From Przewalskia tangutica (taxonomy: Eukaryota > Streptophyta > Magnoliopsida > Solanales > Solanaceae): a stretch of DNA of 64,000 bases. The stretch covers positions 83,658,992 to 83,722,991 of the forward strand of contig CM056731.1 of NCBI GenBank assembly GCA_029844215.1, written 5' to 3'. Both the position numbers and the translations under genes were made by a program. Shown here piece by piece: positions 24,718 through 35,670 of the stretch. Under the pieces are notes generated by a model. That model saw nothing but the letters and a program-made list of their open reading frames with translations, made no database searches and was not told the origin of the DNA. The number at the start of each line of letters is the position of its first letter. Position 1 is the stretch's first letter.

Positions 24718-24752
24718 TTCTCCCCTCCTTAGAAACATTCGTCCCGAATGTT
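24718..24752 (-). other. Polypurine tract and stem-loop (gag-only element)
   Basis: Minus-strand CTAAGGAGGGGAGAA next to the LTR, with the AACATTCG / CGAATGTT stem at 24734-24752. Confidence 0.75.
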
Positions 24753-25488
24753 CCTTCTAAGTCTCAAAACAAACGTGCGTCAGTATAGTCTTCACTACTA
24801 TACTTACGAAAATCAAACATGCCACACCTGGCCACAAAATAACATGCGCGCAAAACCCAAATCCACGCCAACGAGGAACCACCTCAGTTAGCACAAAAGT
24901 CCCCACCAAGGTCTAAAATATACTCCCTTCGCACCTACATTTCACAAAAGAAACGATCACACACGTTCACTTCTCCCCTATCTCGTCGTACCCTTCTCGA
25001 ACACTCGAGCTCTCTCTAGTATCCGTACCACACTTCCGTCAACGTTTCTGTTTCCAACCCTTGGAGTTACTACCTCCAAACTTGGTCATCTTACTACCCT
25101 CGATTTCCTCTAAGGCCATTCTCGGCCTTCACGAACTGATTCTGGTCGAACATATCTATGAACTCATACGATGGTCATCTAAACTTGGGCCTAGCACCCT
25201 CGTGACCCTGCCACCTGGCGGGACCACCCAGAGCTGACCCTTCCTCGAAACGGGACGCGGGTTGGCCCGCAACATGGCCCCAACCCGACCCACTGTAGCG
25301 CCAACTTCCGCTCCTCGACACGGAACACATCATGGAAGCTACCACTTCCATCTCACACTAACCAGATTTTCAAATCACACTATAGCACAAAGCTATCCGA
25401 ACATAACACTTAACACATCATTAACATCAATACATACAAGTATCTCCAGGGTTAAGGATATACCTGAAACTAGGCGGTTCAAGGACCG
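24753..25488. other. 3' non-coding internal region of the gag-only element
   Basis: No pol is recognisable. The minus strand at 25135-25260 carries the GGGTCACGAGGGTGCTAGGCCCAAGTTTAG-type segment shared with the other non-autonomous elements, followed by a remnant of the integrase-core flank. The rest (24753-25130) shows only similarity to the sequence beside the polypurine tract in the sister elements. Confidence 0.55.
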
Positions 25489-26715
25489 CTAAAACTGGGA
25501 ACTTCCACCGCGACCTCTACCGTGGCCCGCAACTGCTCTAGTAGTCTGTGCTATCCTACCAGCGCTACCCCTGGTCGGACAGTCTCTCGTCATATGGCCC
25601 TGTTGGCCGCAAGAATAACAAGCTCCCTTGGTACTACGACACTCCCCGAAATGCGGTCTACCACATCGACCACACCGAGGTAGGGGTGACGTCGCCAACA
25701 CCCTACTCCGAACATTCAAACACAGGAGCCCCGACCGCTCTCGAATATCCCAAGGGTCCCGGGCTGCGGAGGACCACTCTGCATTGGCGGTGGTTCATAA
25801 CTAGTCTTCTTTGGCGGTCCGCCTCGAAAGTCGCCAAAATATCCGGCCTTCTTGGCGCCTTCACTGTGAAGCGGTCCACCCGTCGATCTGCGCTCGCCGC
25901 GCGCAGTGCATGAGCACGAATGCGGGCAATGTCCATGCCCGGCTGAAGAGAAACACCCGCACAAGACTCGGCCATATAATCATCTAGCCCGGTGACGTAG
26001 CGATGCACCCTATCCTCCATATCTGCAACAAGCGCAGGGACATATCGAGCCAAAGAATCGAACTCGACATTGTACTCCCTGACAGTGCGCCCTCTCTGTC
26101 TCAGTAACAAAAATTTGTCGGCCCGTGCCCTCCTCATCTGCGGAGGGAAAGTGCGTGAGAAAAGCCCCCGAAAACTCATCCCATACTGCTGGAGGTGCAT
26201 GCTCTCCCCGGGAAAGCTCCCACGAATCAAACCAATCGACTGCGGTATCACGCAGCCGATGCGAACCGAAGGTCACGGACTCGGTCTCAAGCCTTGATCA
26301 CCGCGTGATCCTCAGAATCGACGGATGAACTCCTGCGGATCATCCTCGTGCCTCGACCCATAAAACTCGCGGGCTACAACTCGAGAAAGTCCGTAGCCTC
26401 AAACTATTCGCTCTGGGTGCACCACGGTCTTCTGAACCGAATCGCCGCGATCGGCTGTCCTCATATCGCCTGACCACGGCCAATAATCGGGCCATCTCGC
26501 GTGACCCATCTCCCTGCTCCGGTGTGGGATGGAGGCTCAGTCTTGTAGTCTCATCACCACGGCGGCTCTAAACCTCGCTGGTCTTTGGCGGCATCGCGAA
26601 ACTCGCCGTCGGAAGCCTGCTCAGTCTTGACGGGCTGCGCCTCGTACTCCTCAGTATCCACTAGCGGCTCCTCGGCCTTGCCCTTCAGGCACTTTGGTCG
26701 CGCTTGCGGAGGCAT
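25489..26715 (-). pseudogene. gag with full capsid core, frameshifted
   Basis: The start ATG at 26715 reads MPPQARPKC. The domain order is intact: N-terminal part (26554-26715), a capsid block with HRLRDTAVDWFDSWELSRGEH and VWDEFSGAFLTHF (26010-26276), then EYNVEFDSLARYVPALVADMEDRVHRYVTGLDDYM (25960-26110). The tail has a CX2CX3HX3C motif (CGRCGRPHFGEC) and a perfect CCHC knuckle, CYSCGQQGHMTRDC (25579-25620), with an RG-rich end and stop at 25489. About 400 residues, normal for the family. At least three frame changes break it, some at C/G-rich sites where read error is likely, so the true gene may be more intact. Confidence 0.82.
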
Positions 26716-26905
26716 AATCGGTAAAATGAAGTACATCGGAGAGGGTCCAACTTACAACTCAGCTCTAAGGCACGATCTCAGAATGAGAAGAATAGAAACC
26801 AATCCTACATGTCCTATAGCCTCCTGATTATAGATGTGGTGCACAACACACCGATAATCAAGACTCTACTAGACACGGTCTGTAGACACTTTCCGAGGAC
26901 TAACT

Positions 26906-26917
26906 GCTCTGATACCA
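26906..26917 (-). other. Primer-binding site, intact
   Basis: GCTCTGATACCA, the exact complement of the tRNA-iMet-type site TGGTATCAGAGC, three bases from the 5' LTR start at 26921. Confidence 0.93.
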
Positions 26918-26920
26918 CTT

Positions 26921-29900
26921 TGTAACGCCCCGAACCCGGGCCCGTTACTGGTGCCTTACCCCGGGCACCCTAGTGATACAACATCAGAGAAAACCAGCGG
27001 AAAATAAAACACGAGTCATGAAACAAGAGATATAATAAATAAACAGGCCAACCAAAAGCGATTGCCTTGGTATATACACAAAAACCCGACGCTTATCCTT
27101 TACAAACCCCGCCTACATTACTCTGCACTTAAGATTTACAACAACTATGACGGGACAGGGCCCCGCCATACCCCTGAATGTACAAGAACCTACAACTCAG
27201 GGAAACATACCAAATATAAGCCTCCGAAGGAACGGAGCTTTCCAACCCGCTGAAATGAGATCCTAAGAGCGGGGATCCACGACCGATGTACCTCTACCTG
27301 CGGCATGAACGCAGCCCCCCGAAGGAGGTCAGTACAACAGGTACCAAGTATGTGAAACTGTCAAATACTGTAAATGAAATCATAATAGCCTAAAAAGCAG
27401 GAGACATGTATGATAACCAAAATACAGTACGCAACATAAAAGCAGTCAAGTCAGGGACTCACGCCCTCAAAGTCACCACTCAAATATAACTATGGGTCTC
27501 ACGCCCACAACATCCATCATGTTCGCATCATGGCCGCATGCCCCCGGAATACTGCATCGGTGTAGACATGTCCATGATGCAACAATAATAACAAGGCCGC
27601 ATGGCCCACGTACCGGAATCGCATCGGTGTAGACATGCCCATGTAACCTCAATAACAATATCTTTGGGTGGTCAACCACGCGCGTAGCCACATGCCGGAA
27701 TCTTGCGACGGTGTAGACACGTCCATGTTGCGGTAATAACCATATATCGGGTAATCAACGGCCGCGTGGCCGCGTGCCGGAATCTGCGTCGGTGTAGACA
27801 TGTCCATGTGACATCAACAACAAGATAATCAAAATGGAAACATACGTGGAATTCTCCATCACCGCCAAAGACGTCCAGTAAGTTCTCAACAAGTCAACCC
27901 TCTATCGAGAGCGGTAAATACGAAATACCACATTTGCACAACAAAGGCTATCATCACAAGAATAGGCAAGTTTCACAACAACAAGCATAGGCAAGTTTCA
28001 CAACAACAAGCATAGGCAAGTTTCACAACAACAGGCATAGGCAAGTTTCACAACAACTCAAAGTACTTTCATTTTATGCCAATGTCCGGGTTTTAACCCT
28101 ATAGTACTACGTACGTTAAATTCTTTAAAAGAGATCCATTACTTTTATCAAAGTCACCCGATACCCGTAGTATTAGAATGACCAACCCACATTCCTTTTC
28201 AAAATCAAGTAACAACATTCTTTTCCTAAGTTCCAGTTTGCCTAGTTTCAATTACTCAAGCCTCATTTTCAAATGGTTTCATAGTTCCCAAACTTAATCA
28301 CTTGATTCCTTTTAGAACAATTGAGTAATATATGTCTCACGTGAGAGTAGGTTATTCTTGTTTACAACATTCTTATTACAGCAACCATGATCTAGAAAAT
28401 GTAATATCATTTTGTCTTATCTTAGTTTCTATGCAGATGGAGGTTTCTACTGGTTTTAATACAATTCATCATTATTCAATACATTTTCCTTTATTAACGC
28501 TGCAGTGGTCTGTCGATACACATTCTGATTTACGAAATCAGTAAAACATTATCCCTTTACATAAAACCAAGTACTCATTACTCACGAATGAGGTTTCACA
28601 CAAACATTCACATTAAAACAAATAAGTTAAGTCTCTTATCTTATAAGATCAAGTCTCTTAACTTCTAACATCAGTAAACCAGTTTCTTTACCTCTCTTAA
28701 GACATTATACCTAACTCCCCATAAAGCTAGTATAACTCTTTTTAAAACCTTTAAAACCAAGTGTTACTCTCCCTTCAAAACGATTTATAAATCTTTTGAA
28801 ATACAACAAGTTCTTTATTATAACAAGCCAGTTATAATTCACATCAGTTACCTTTTAAAACCACAAAGTATTTTCTTACCTACATAAAGCTGTTATAACC
28901 AACTTCCCATAAAGCCGTTATAACACTTTATGTTTTTAAAACAATCAAACACAGTTAACACATGTACGTCTACCGTACTACATAGTTCACACATATCATG
29001 CTAGAAGAGATAGGAAGAGGTTCACATACCTCGCGACGAGTATCGACTAATAGCAAAACGCTCCAAGTACCTCAAACCGTCTGCTACACTCTCAGTCAAG
29101 CAGATCACTCCACACGTAGTACTACAACCTATAGAGGCCACAAAGCGCTCTATTAATATCTTTAGATCTCAATGTAGAATATTCTACGAGAAAATTCGCG
29201 ACACCTCCCCATGGCGTAAATCTACTCCTCTATCGAGGCCGGCTACCAAGCCACCCAGGGGGGGTTTACACGTACAACCGGACGTGTACAATTCTACGAC
29301 ACAGTAATGCTACACAAGTCTCATGTCTGATACACCCTATGTAATTCTGATTCGATTCTCTTTTTTAAATTCAGGCTTAAGTCGCAAGACATTACCGTAA
29401 GTATTATTCAGGCTTAAGTCAAAAGACATTGCCGCACAATTATAATGTTCAGTTCTATATATAGTATACTTCAACTATATATTCCTACAACATGTAATTT
29501 CCAATTACAATAGAATGACAGTAGTGTTTACCTCGATAAGCCCAAAATTATCCAAGTATAAAGTCGATCCTGAGCAACGTTTAGCTCCTACTCGAGCGCT
29601 CCAAACCACCCTTAGAAGTCCTAACCAACTTCTACTTACAACTTCAACAACGGGTGAAGATTTCCTTAGGGTTTCGTTTTTGTGGCTAAAGGAAGTATAA
29701 TCGTATTTTCTGGGCTTTTGTAAAAGTGTAACCTTGGGAATACTACAAGGTATTTGGGCCAAGGTATTTGGACATAACAACAATACTAGGAGAGTATTTC
29801 TATACCACAACAAGTGGTATTATAGTAAAACAACTAGGCTAGTGGGGTACCCACGGCTAACCACTGAGGGGAGGAAGCTCGGCCAAAGGGGAGGGGTGTG

Positions 29901-30409
29901 GTGGAGAAACTCAAGAGGAGGAGTAGTTTGAGACTTAGATAGATTGCTCAAGTTTAGGATGAAGAATGTCTTCAACTAGAGGGGTATTTATAGGTCAAGT
30001 GAAGGCCAACCAATGGCCAAGATGAAGACAAGTGCATAGCAAGTGTAAGGCCAAGATTTAGCCATGTGCTACCTTATCCATCTACCACAAAATATCCTAC
30101 CTAACCCTTGACCAAGGGAAAGGCACAAAATCGTCCAAGCTAGCCCAAAGTTGCCGTCCACTCCTTCCAATTAGAGGGTGACAAGTGTCGCCCTCTCGTT
30201 GGTCCAAAATGTTTCGTCTCTCGGAAAAATCCGCAAAAATTATAAATGACATAGCCGGAAATTCCCCTACGAAAGCTGTGAAAACGTTTCGTCGAAAAAC
30301 GACTCTAACCGGGTGTTGTGCACAAAAAGAATTCGGCCAAGCCTAAAGAAGTTCGAAAATTTCTACGTACGTCCCCCACGTACATACTCTGGAAATACGG
30401 GGTATAACA
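26921..30409 (-). repeat. 5' LTR of the gag-only element
   Basis: 3489 bp, partner of 21202-24717. It seems the cleaner copy: CAG and CTG are mostly preserved at 27290-27450. It has a U5-end hairpin at 26950-26969, arrays at 27515-27815 and 27958-28057, and a TATA box at 29985-29993. Confidence 0.9.
27958..28057. repeat. 25-bp tandem array, 4 copies
   Basis: The same unit as at 22219-22343; the first copy has AAGAATAGG in place of AAGCATAGG. Confidence 0.9.
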
Positions 30410-30414
30410 AGAAG

Positions 30415-31240
30415 GGGACAGATAACTCAGTTGCTGACCACTTGTCGAGGCTTGAAAACATAGAGAGCCAGAACACCAAGGATATGCAGATAAATGATCA
30501 CTTCCCAGATGAGCAATTATTTCAAGTAAGTGCTGTCTTTAAGTTACCTTGGTACGCTGATTTTGTTAATTTTCTCGCAGGTAAGGTAGTACCCCCAGGA
30601 TTAACAAGACAACAAATGAAGAGGTTCTACTCTGAAGTGAAACACTACTATTGGGAGGAGCCAATGTTATACAAGCATTGCGCCGACCAAGTCATCAGAC
30701 GATGTATACCAGAGGATGAGATGCACCATATTCTCACCCATTGTCACACCTTACAATGTGGTGGACATTTTGGGGCATCAAGAGCAACTGCGAAGGTACT
30801 GCAAAGTGGGTTCTATTGGCCAACCCTCTTCAAGGATGCCCACAACTTTGTGAAGAGCTATGATCGTTGTCAAAGAACAGGGAACATATCAAGACGAAAT
30901 GAAATGCCTTCGAATGGGATCTTGGAGGTGGAACTATTTGATGTATGGGGGATCGACTTCATGGGTCCATTCCCATCGTCCTTTGGGAATCAGTACATTC
31001 TTCTTGCAGTGGATTATGTGTCCAAATGGGTAGAAGCGGTAGCCACTAAAGAAAATGACAGTAAGACTGTCCAAAGGTTCCTCCAAAAGAATATTCACAA
31101 GGTTTGGTACTCCTAGGGCCATCATCAGTGATGAAGGAAGCCACTTTTGCAACAATCAGCTTGATACACTGCTTTCCCGATATGGAGTCTACCACCGCAC
31201 CACATTGACCTATCACCCTCAAGCGAATGGGCAAGCAGAA
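30415..31240 (+). pseudogene. Athila integrase (pol fragment)
   Basis: Continues the 20806 frame with VADHLSRLE (end of RNase H), a linker, then integrase. The zinc domain has MHHILTHCH and, later, SYDRC where the family has SCDRC: the codon at 30859-30861 is TAT, so one zinc ligand is lost. The core follows with VWGIDFMGPFP (first catalytic Asp) and YVSKWVEAVA. A frameshift near 31091-31098 moves the rest (FTRFGTPRAIISDEGSHF with the second Asp, YHPQANGQAE with the Glu) to another frame. The fragment stops at 31240, where a +strand LTR begins. Open sequence at 30313-30409 upstream belongs to the neighbouring LTR. Confidence 0.9.
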
Positions 31241-31925
31241 TGTTACACCCCGTATTTACAGGACATGTTTTAAGAACGTACGTGAGAATCCCAAATGTTA
31301 AGATTAGAGACTTGTAAAAATTTATCGGAATTATGAAATTGTTGGAAAACGTAATATTGTGACGAATGGGAGGGAGACACGTGTCACCCCCCTTAGATGT
31401 AGTCTTGGACGAAATTAAGCATGGACAAAAGGGTCATTTGACCATTGTTAGGATGACAAAGTCTTGCAAGTTGAAGAGCTTGATAAAATTGACTTAGTCA
31501 ATGGGACCACAAGTCTTGATATTTAAAAGAACTTCATCTAAGCCACACATTTGTGCTAATCTCAACCCTTCATGTTACTATATAGTAGTACTAGTAGCAA
31601 GACAAGCTCCACACTTAGCTAAATTTCAAGAAAAATTTGAAGAACACTTCATAGTGCTCTCGGGTTCACCTACAACAAAAATAATTTTTTTTTGTTAGTT
31701 GTCCATTAAGCTCCACACTTTAAACCAAGGTTCATGAGGGTATTGTAAGGGTATCTCAATAGAAAAATCCCGAAAAAAGATAGTTTTCGTATTAGTCGCA
31801 AGGTGAAAACCTAGTTGCTTTTCTAGGTTTTGATTGGATGATTAAAGGAAACTTGTTTGTGATATTCTAATGGTCTCAAGTGGCGGATTGAAGTGTCTAG
31901 AAGAGGCTCTAAGTTGCTAGGGAGC
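31241..31925 (+). repeat. +strand LTR, 5' portion, inserted in Athila integrase
   Basis: Starts TGTTACACCCCGTATTTACAG right after the integrase codons; cagaa (31236-31240) is the probable left target duplication. It shares the GACACGTGTCACCCCCC stretch with related LTRs. After 685 bp it is interrupted at 31926 by a -strand LTR, and its remainder lies beyond the window. Confidence 0.75.
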
Positions 31926-32699
31926 TGTCACGACCCGATCTTGGGCCCGTGACTGGTGCCTTACCCGGGCACCCAAGTAGATATACATCAGAGTAACCAG
32001 CGGAATATAAACTTACCAACAGAAAACAGTGTAAATGAGAAACAGTTTAACCAAGAAAAAGTTGCCTTTCGGCATGTATATATAAATCAAAGTCGACGAT
32101 TACATCCCAAATTTACAACGGACTACGGACCTGCAGAGTGAAATCAACTATGACGGGACAGGGCCCCGACATACCCCTGAATGTACATAAACCTACAATG
32201 ACAGGGAAATCATACCCAAAAGATAAGCCTCCGGAGAAACGGGGCTTTCCCAAAATCAGAACGGTGATCCTAGGAGCGGGGATCAACAACCGGAGTACCT
32301 CTACCTGCGGCATGAACGCAGCCCCCCGAAGGAGGTCAGTACAACAGGTACCAAGTATGTGAAGCGTAAAAATCGAAATGAAATCATAACATTTTAAAAC
32401 CAATTCACAAATACGTACGAAACAACCCAATTTAACCGCACATAGTGCCACAGCATAAACAAGAGCAAAATAGATATAACACAACTGGTCATTTCTAGGT
32501 CGCTAATGATCGAAGCAAGGCCATTCGCCCATAGTATCATTATGCGAGCCTAATCCTGGAACTCCTGCAGTCCGCATAGGCCACCTAGGCCCGCATGAGG
32601 TATTCCTCGCATCGGGGGTAGCTAACCCGCGGCAACATCCTGGGCTCCCGCAATCCGCATGGCCACAAGGACCGCATGAGGTATTCCTCGCATCGGCGT
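31926..32699 (-). repeat. -strand LTR, U5 end (first segment)
   Basis: Starts TGTCACGACCCGATC, related to the LTR at 42826. It carries the U5-end hairpin GGTGCC/GGCACC (31955-31973) and the ATGCGG-type module from 32520. It is split at 32699 by the long-LTR element and resumes at 41015. The preceding ggagc (31921-31925) is the probable target duplication. The first 400 bp look free of the CAG/CTG discrepancies. Confidence 0.8.
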
Positions 32700-32920
32700 T
32701 GTTACACCCCGTAAGTCCAGGACATGTATAAGATAATGTACGTAAGGAATCAAGACTTGGAAATTGGTACGAAAGGAAAAATTGTTTTTCCGACGGAAAA
32801 TCTTCCGAACGTCGGAAAGGAAAAATGTTCGTTGTTGAGAATTGGATTCTCAAAATGCATTATTTGAAGAGTATGGAACTTTTTAACATTATGGAAATTT
32901 ATTTTGACGGATTTGGTCAT

Positions 32921-32961
32921 GTGGGGCCCACCCGAAGAATTATACGTTTTGTGGGGCCCAC
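32921..32961. promoter_or_regulatory. Paired GTGGGGCCCAC motifs in U3
   Basis: Two identical 11-mers at 32921-32931 and 32951-32961, exactly 30 bp apart, about 225 bp upstream of the TATA-like box. They are conserved in the partner LTR at 37597-37607 and 37627-37637 and in the LTRs at 56765 and 62248. The core GGGCCCAC matches the class I TCP consensus GGNCCCAC; a regulatory role is inference. Confidence 0.4.
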
Positions 32962-35007
32962 GAGGGTTACGGAATTTTATGGACGAATGGGAGGGCGACA
33001 CGTGGCACCCCCACATTTGGTCTTGGATGAATTAGAGGGAGGGTAAAATGGTCATTGACCATCTTGGAAGATAAGTCTTGCAAGCTTGATATAATTGACC
33101 AAAGTGAACTTGCCACTTGGGCTTAATCCTAGTGAAACTCATCCTAGCCACTCAAGTGTTGCAATCTAAACCCTCCATTGTGTTTTATATACCCAACTAG
33201 TAGCAAGACTTGGCATTTTACACTTAGAAAATTTGAGAGAATATTGAGCTTAGCCAAGAAAGCTCTCGGGTTCACTAGCTTTGCCCACATAAATTTTTTA
33301 GTTTGTGATCATTTATTCACAAGACTTAAACCCAATGTCCCTAAGGGTATTGTAAGGATATCTCAATAGAAAGATTTCGGAAAAACGGTGTTTTCGTATT
33401 AGTCGCAAGGCGGAAACTTGAGGAGTTCTTCAACTTTGAAGTTGGAACTTGAAGATGGGTTCTTCATAGGCTTCTAAGGAGTGCTTGGAGCGGATTGGAA
33501 CTTAAGGAAAGGAGCTAAGAATTGCTAAGGCGCGACTTTGAATCTTGGAAACTTTAAGGGCTTATAAAGGTATTAATTTTGTCGTTTTAGTAGTTAAGAC
33601 TTACTTATTGTTGTAGCTATGGATATTAGCAAGCATGAGTTATATAGTATGAAGTTTGATAAGTATTTTGGCTATTGGAACCCTAATCCGAAAACTAGCA
33701 TGTTAGCCTTAAGATTACAATTCAAGTCGATTATTAGTTTAAGTCGTCGCATGTTGTAGAAAGAAGGAAATTGTAGTTATTGAAGTTGTTTGTGACTATA
33801 TAACATGTTAGACCTTAGAACTTGGAATTGGAAAAGGATTGGAAAAGACTTTGAATTGTTGGTTATGTAAGTTGGCCGAGATTGGCTAGTGAGCATTAAA
33901 CTACGCCATTATGAATTGTGGGGCGGAATTTTACACGTATTGTAAGGCGTGTAATCCCCTTTGTTTGGTTGTTGTTTTGAGCCTTAAATGTGGCGTGTTG
34001 GTTATTGTATTCGGCCTTGAAAAAGGTGGCAAAGTGAGTAGAAACAAAGGAAGTGCTGCCCGATTTTCCGTAGAATTAGAGACCGTATACTTAGTATTAT
34101 TTTACGTTAGAGAATAGAAGTTGATAGTCTTGTTGTGACCATTATAGGTTGACACTTCTACGTACGGCGTATTCGGCTTAGCTTGTGGATTTAGCCGAAA
34201 AGGTATGTGAACTATCTCCTCTTCTAGCATGATTCCTTAAGATAAAGAAAGTATGTCCTACTCCTTAAATGATCCATTCCTTGGTTGTAATTGGATTGCC
34301 TAAAATAGAATTTGTTCTATGTACTTCCTTGATTGTACTTTGATGTTTAAATTGGGAGTTGTATAATCCATTGCCTTAGTGAAGTTGGATTCTTAAAAGT
34401 GAAAGTATTTTACTTAAAGTACATAGAGTCTTGAAAAGGAAGTGGTTTCCAAATCTTTTGGCTAGTGTCTTAGTTCCAAAACCTAAAGGTCATTATAATG
34501 AGTTTAGGGGAGTCAAAGGAGTGATTTACTTACTTGTTTTAAAAAGAGGAGAAATGACATGATTTAAGAGAAGTAACTTGTTTTAAAGGTGTGAGTTACT
34601 TGAGGTTTAAAAGTAGAAGAAACTTGTTTTCTATATATTAAGAGACTCGAAGTATTTTGAAAATTAAGAGAGTTGATTTGAAAGTTTGTGATACTTGGTT
34701 TTAAGTGTAAGTCTCTTAGTTATAAAAAGAATGAAATTGTCTAAAAACCATAAAGGGTTATAACGGTTTTATGGGGAGTTGGTTATAACGGCTTTATGGA
34801 AGGTTTAGAAAGTTGTCTATTTTGATTAATGGGCATAAGTTGCCTAGATTGTGAAAATTTGAAGTTACTTGGTTTCAAGCTTTGAAATGAGTTTCTAAAA
34901 GTATAGTAACTTACTTTGAAAAATAGACACACCTTGATACTACGGGTGTTAGTATCTTGGGGTTTTACACAAAAAGGAGTCTCTTGAAAAGAATGTACGT
35001 ACGTAGT

Positions 35008-35670
35008 ACTTTGGCTGTTTAATTGAGAATTTGTCTAAGTGTGCCTTGATAATTACTTTGGCTTGATTAATTGAGAATTATTCCATGTGATGCCTTGATA
35101 AGTACTTTGTCTTGTTTAATTGAGAATAATTCTATGTGTGCCTTGATAAGTACTTTGGCTTGATTAATTGAGAATTAGTCTAAGTGTGTCTTGATAAGTA
35201 CTTTGGCTTGATTAATTGAGAATTATTCCATATGATGCCTTGATAAGTACTTTGGCTGTGTAATTGAGAATTTGTCTAAGTGTGCCTTGATAAGTACTTT
35301 GGCTTGATTAATTGAGAATTAATCCATGTGATGCCTTGATAAGTACTTTGTCTTGTTTAATTGAGAATAATTCTATGTGTGCCTTGATAAGTACTTTGGC
35401 TTGATTAATTGAGAATTAGTCTAAGTGTGCCTTGATAAGTACTTTGGCTTGATTAATTGAGAATTATTCCATGTGATGCCTTGATAAGTACTTTGGCTGT
35501 TTAATTGAGAATTTGTCTAAGTGTGCCTTGATAAGTACTTTGGCTTGAATAATTGAGAATTATTACATGTGATACCTTGATAAGTACTTTGTCTTGGTTA
35601 ATTGAGAATTATTCCATGTGTGCCTTGATAAGTACTTTGGCTGGTTTAATTGAAAATTTGCCTATGTGCG
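35008..35670 (+). repeat. 48-bp tandem array, about 14 copies
   Basis: Units contain CTTGATAAGTACTTTGGCTTG and TTAATTGAGAATTA. The partner LTR has 5 copies (39636-39868) and the LTR at 56765 has 4 (59061-59248). Because 48 is a multiple of 3, long repetitive frames appear in it; they are not genes. Confidence 0.92.

Larger units (their letters stand above)
21202..30409 (-). mobile_element. Complete gag-only (TR-GAG-like) LTR retrotransposon inside Athila
   Basis: 9208 bp with a perfect target-site duplication agaag (21197-21201 and 30410-30414). LTRs are 21202-24717 and 26921-30409. The 2.2-kb internal region carries only gag (25489-26715), an intact primer-binding site and a polypurine tract, with no pol. 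Plant elements with long LTRs and a lone gag are known as TR-GAGs; this fits that class, with a gag close to the full-length gag at 48870-50012. It would need RT and integrase from a relative. Confidence 0.92.
20804..31240 (+). mobile_element. Athila-like Ty3/gypsy element, oldest layer, split by nested insertions
   Basis: Two coding pieces, 20804-21201 and 30415-31240, are in the same reading phase once the intervening -strand element and one copy of its agaag duplication are set aside. Protein features (YYASKTLN, KKDAKPLLIRW, FDVWGIDFMGPFP) fit the Athila/TAT side of Ty3/gypsy, not Tekay. The upstream RT and gag lie left of the insertion ending at 20803, outside the window. The end after 31240 is displaced beyond position 64000. 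Confidence 0.85.

Noticed and set aside
30313..31116. Single 267-codon gene
   Set aside because: The first 34 codons are the U3 end of the neighbouring -strand LTR and one TSD copy; the true fragment is Athila pol from 30415.
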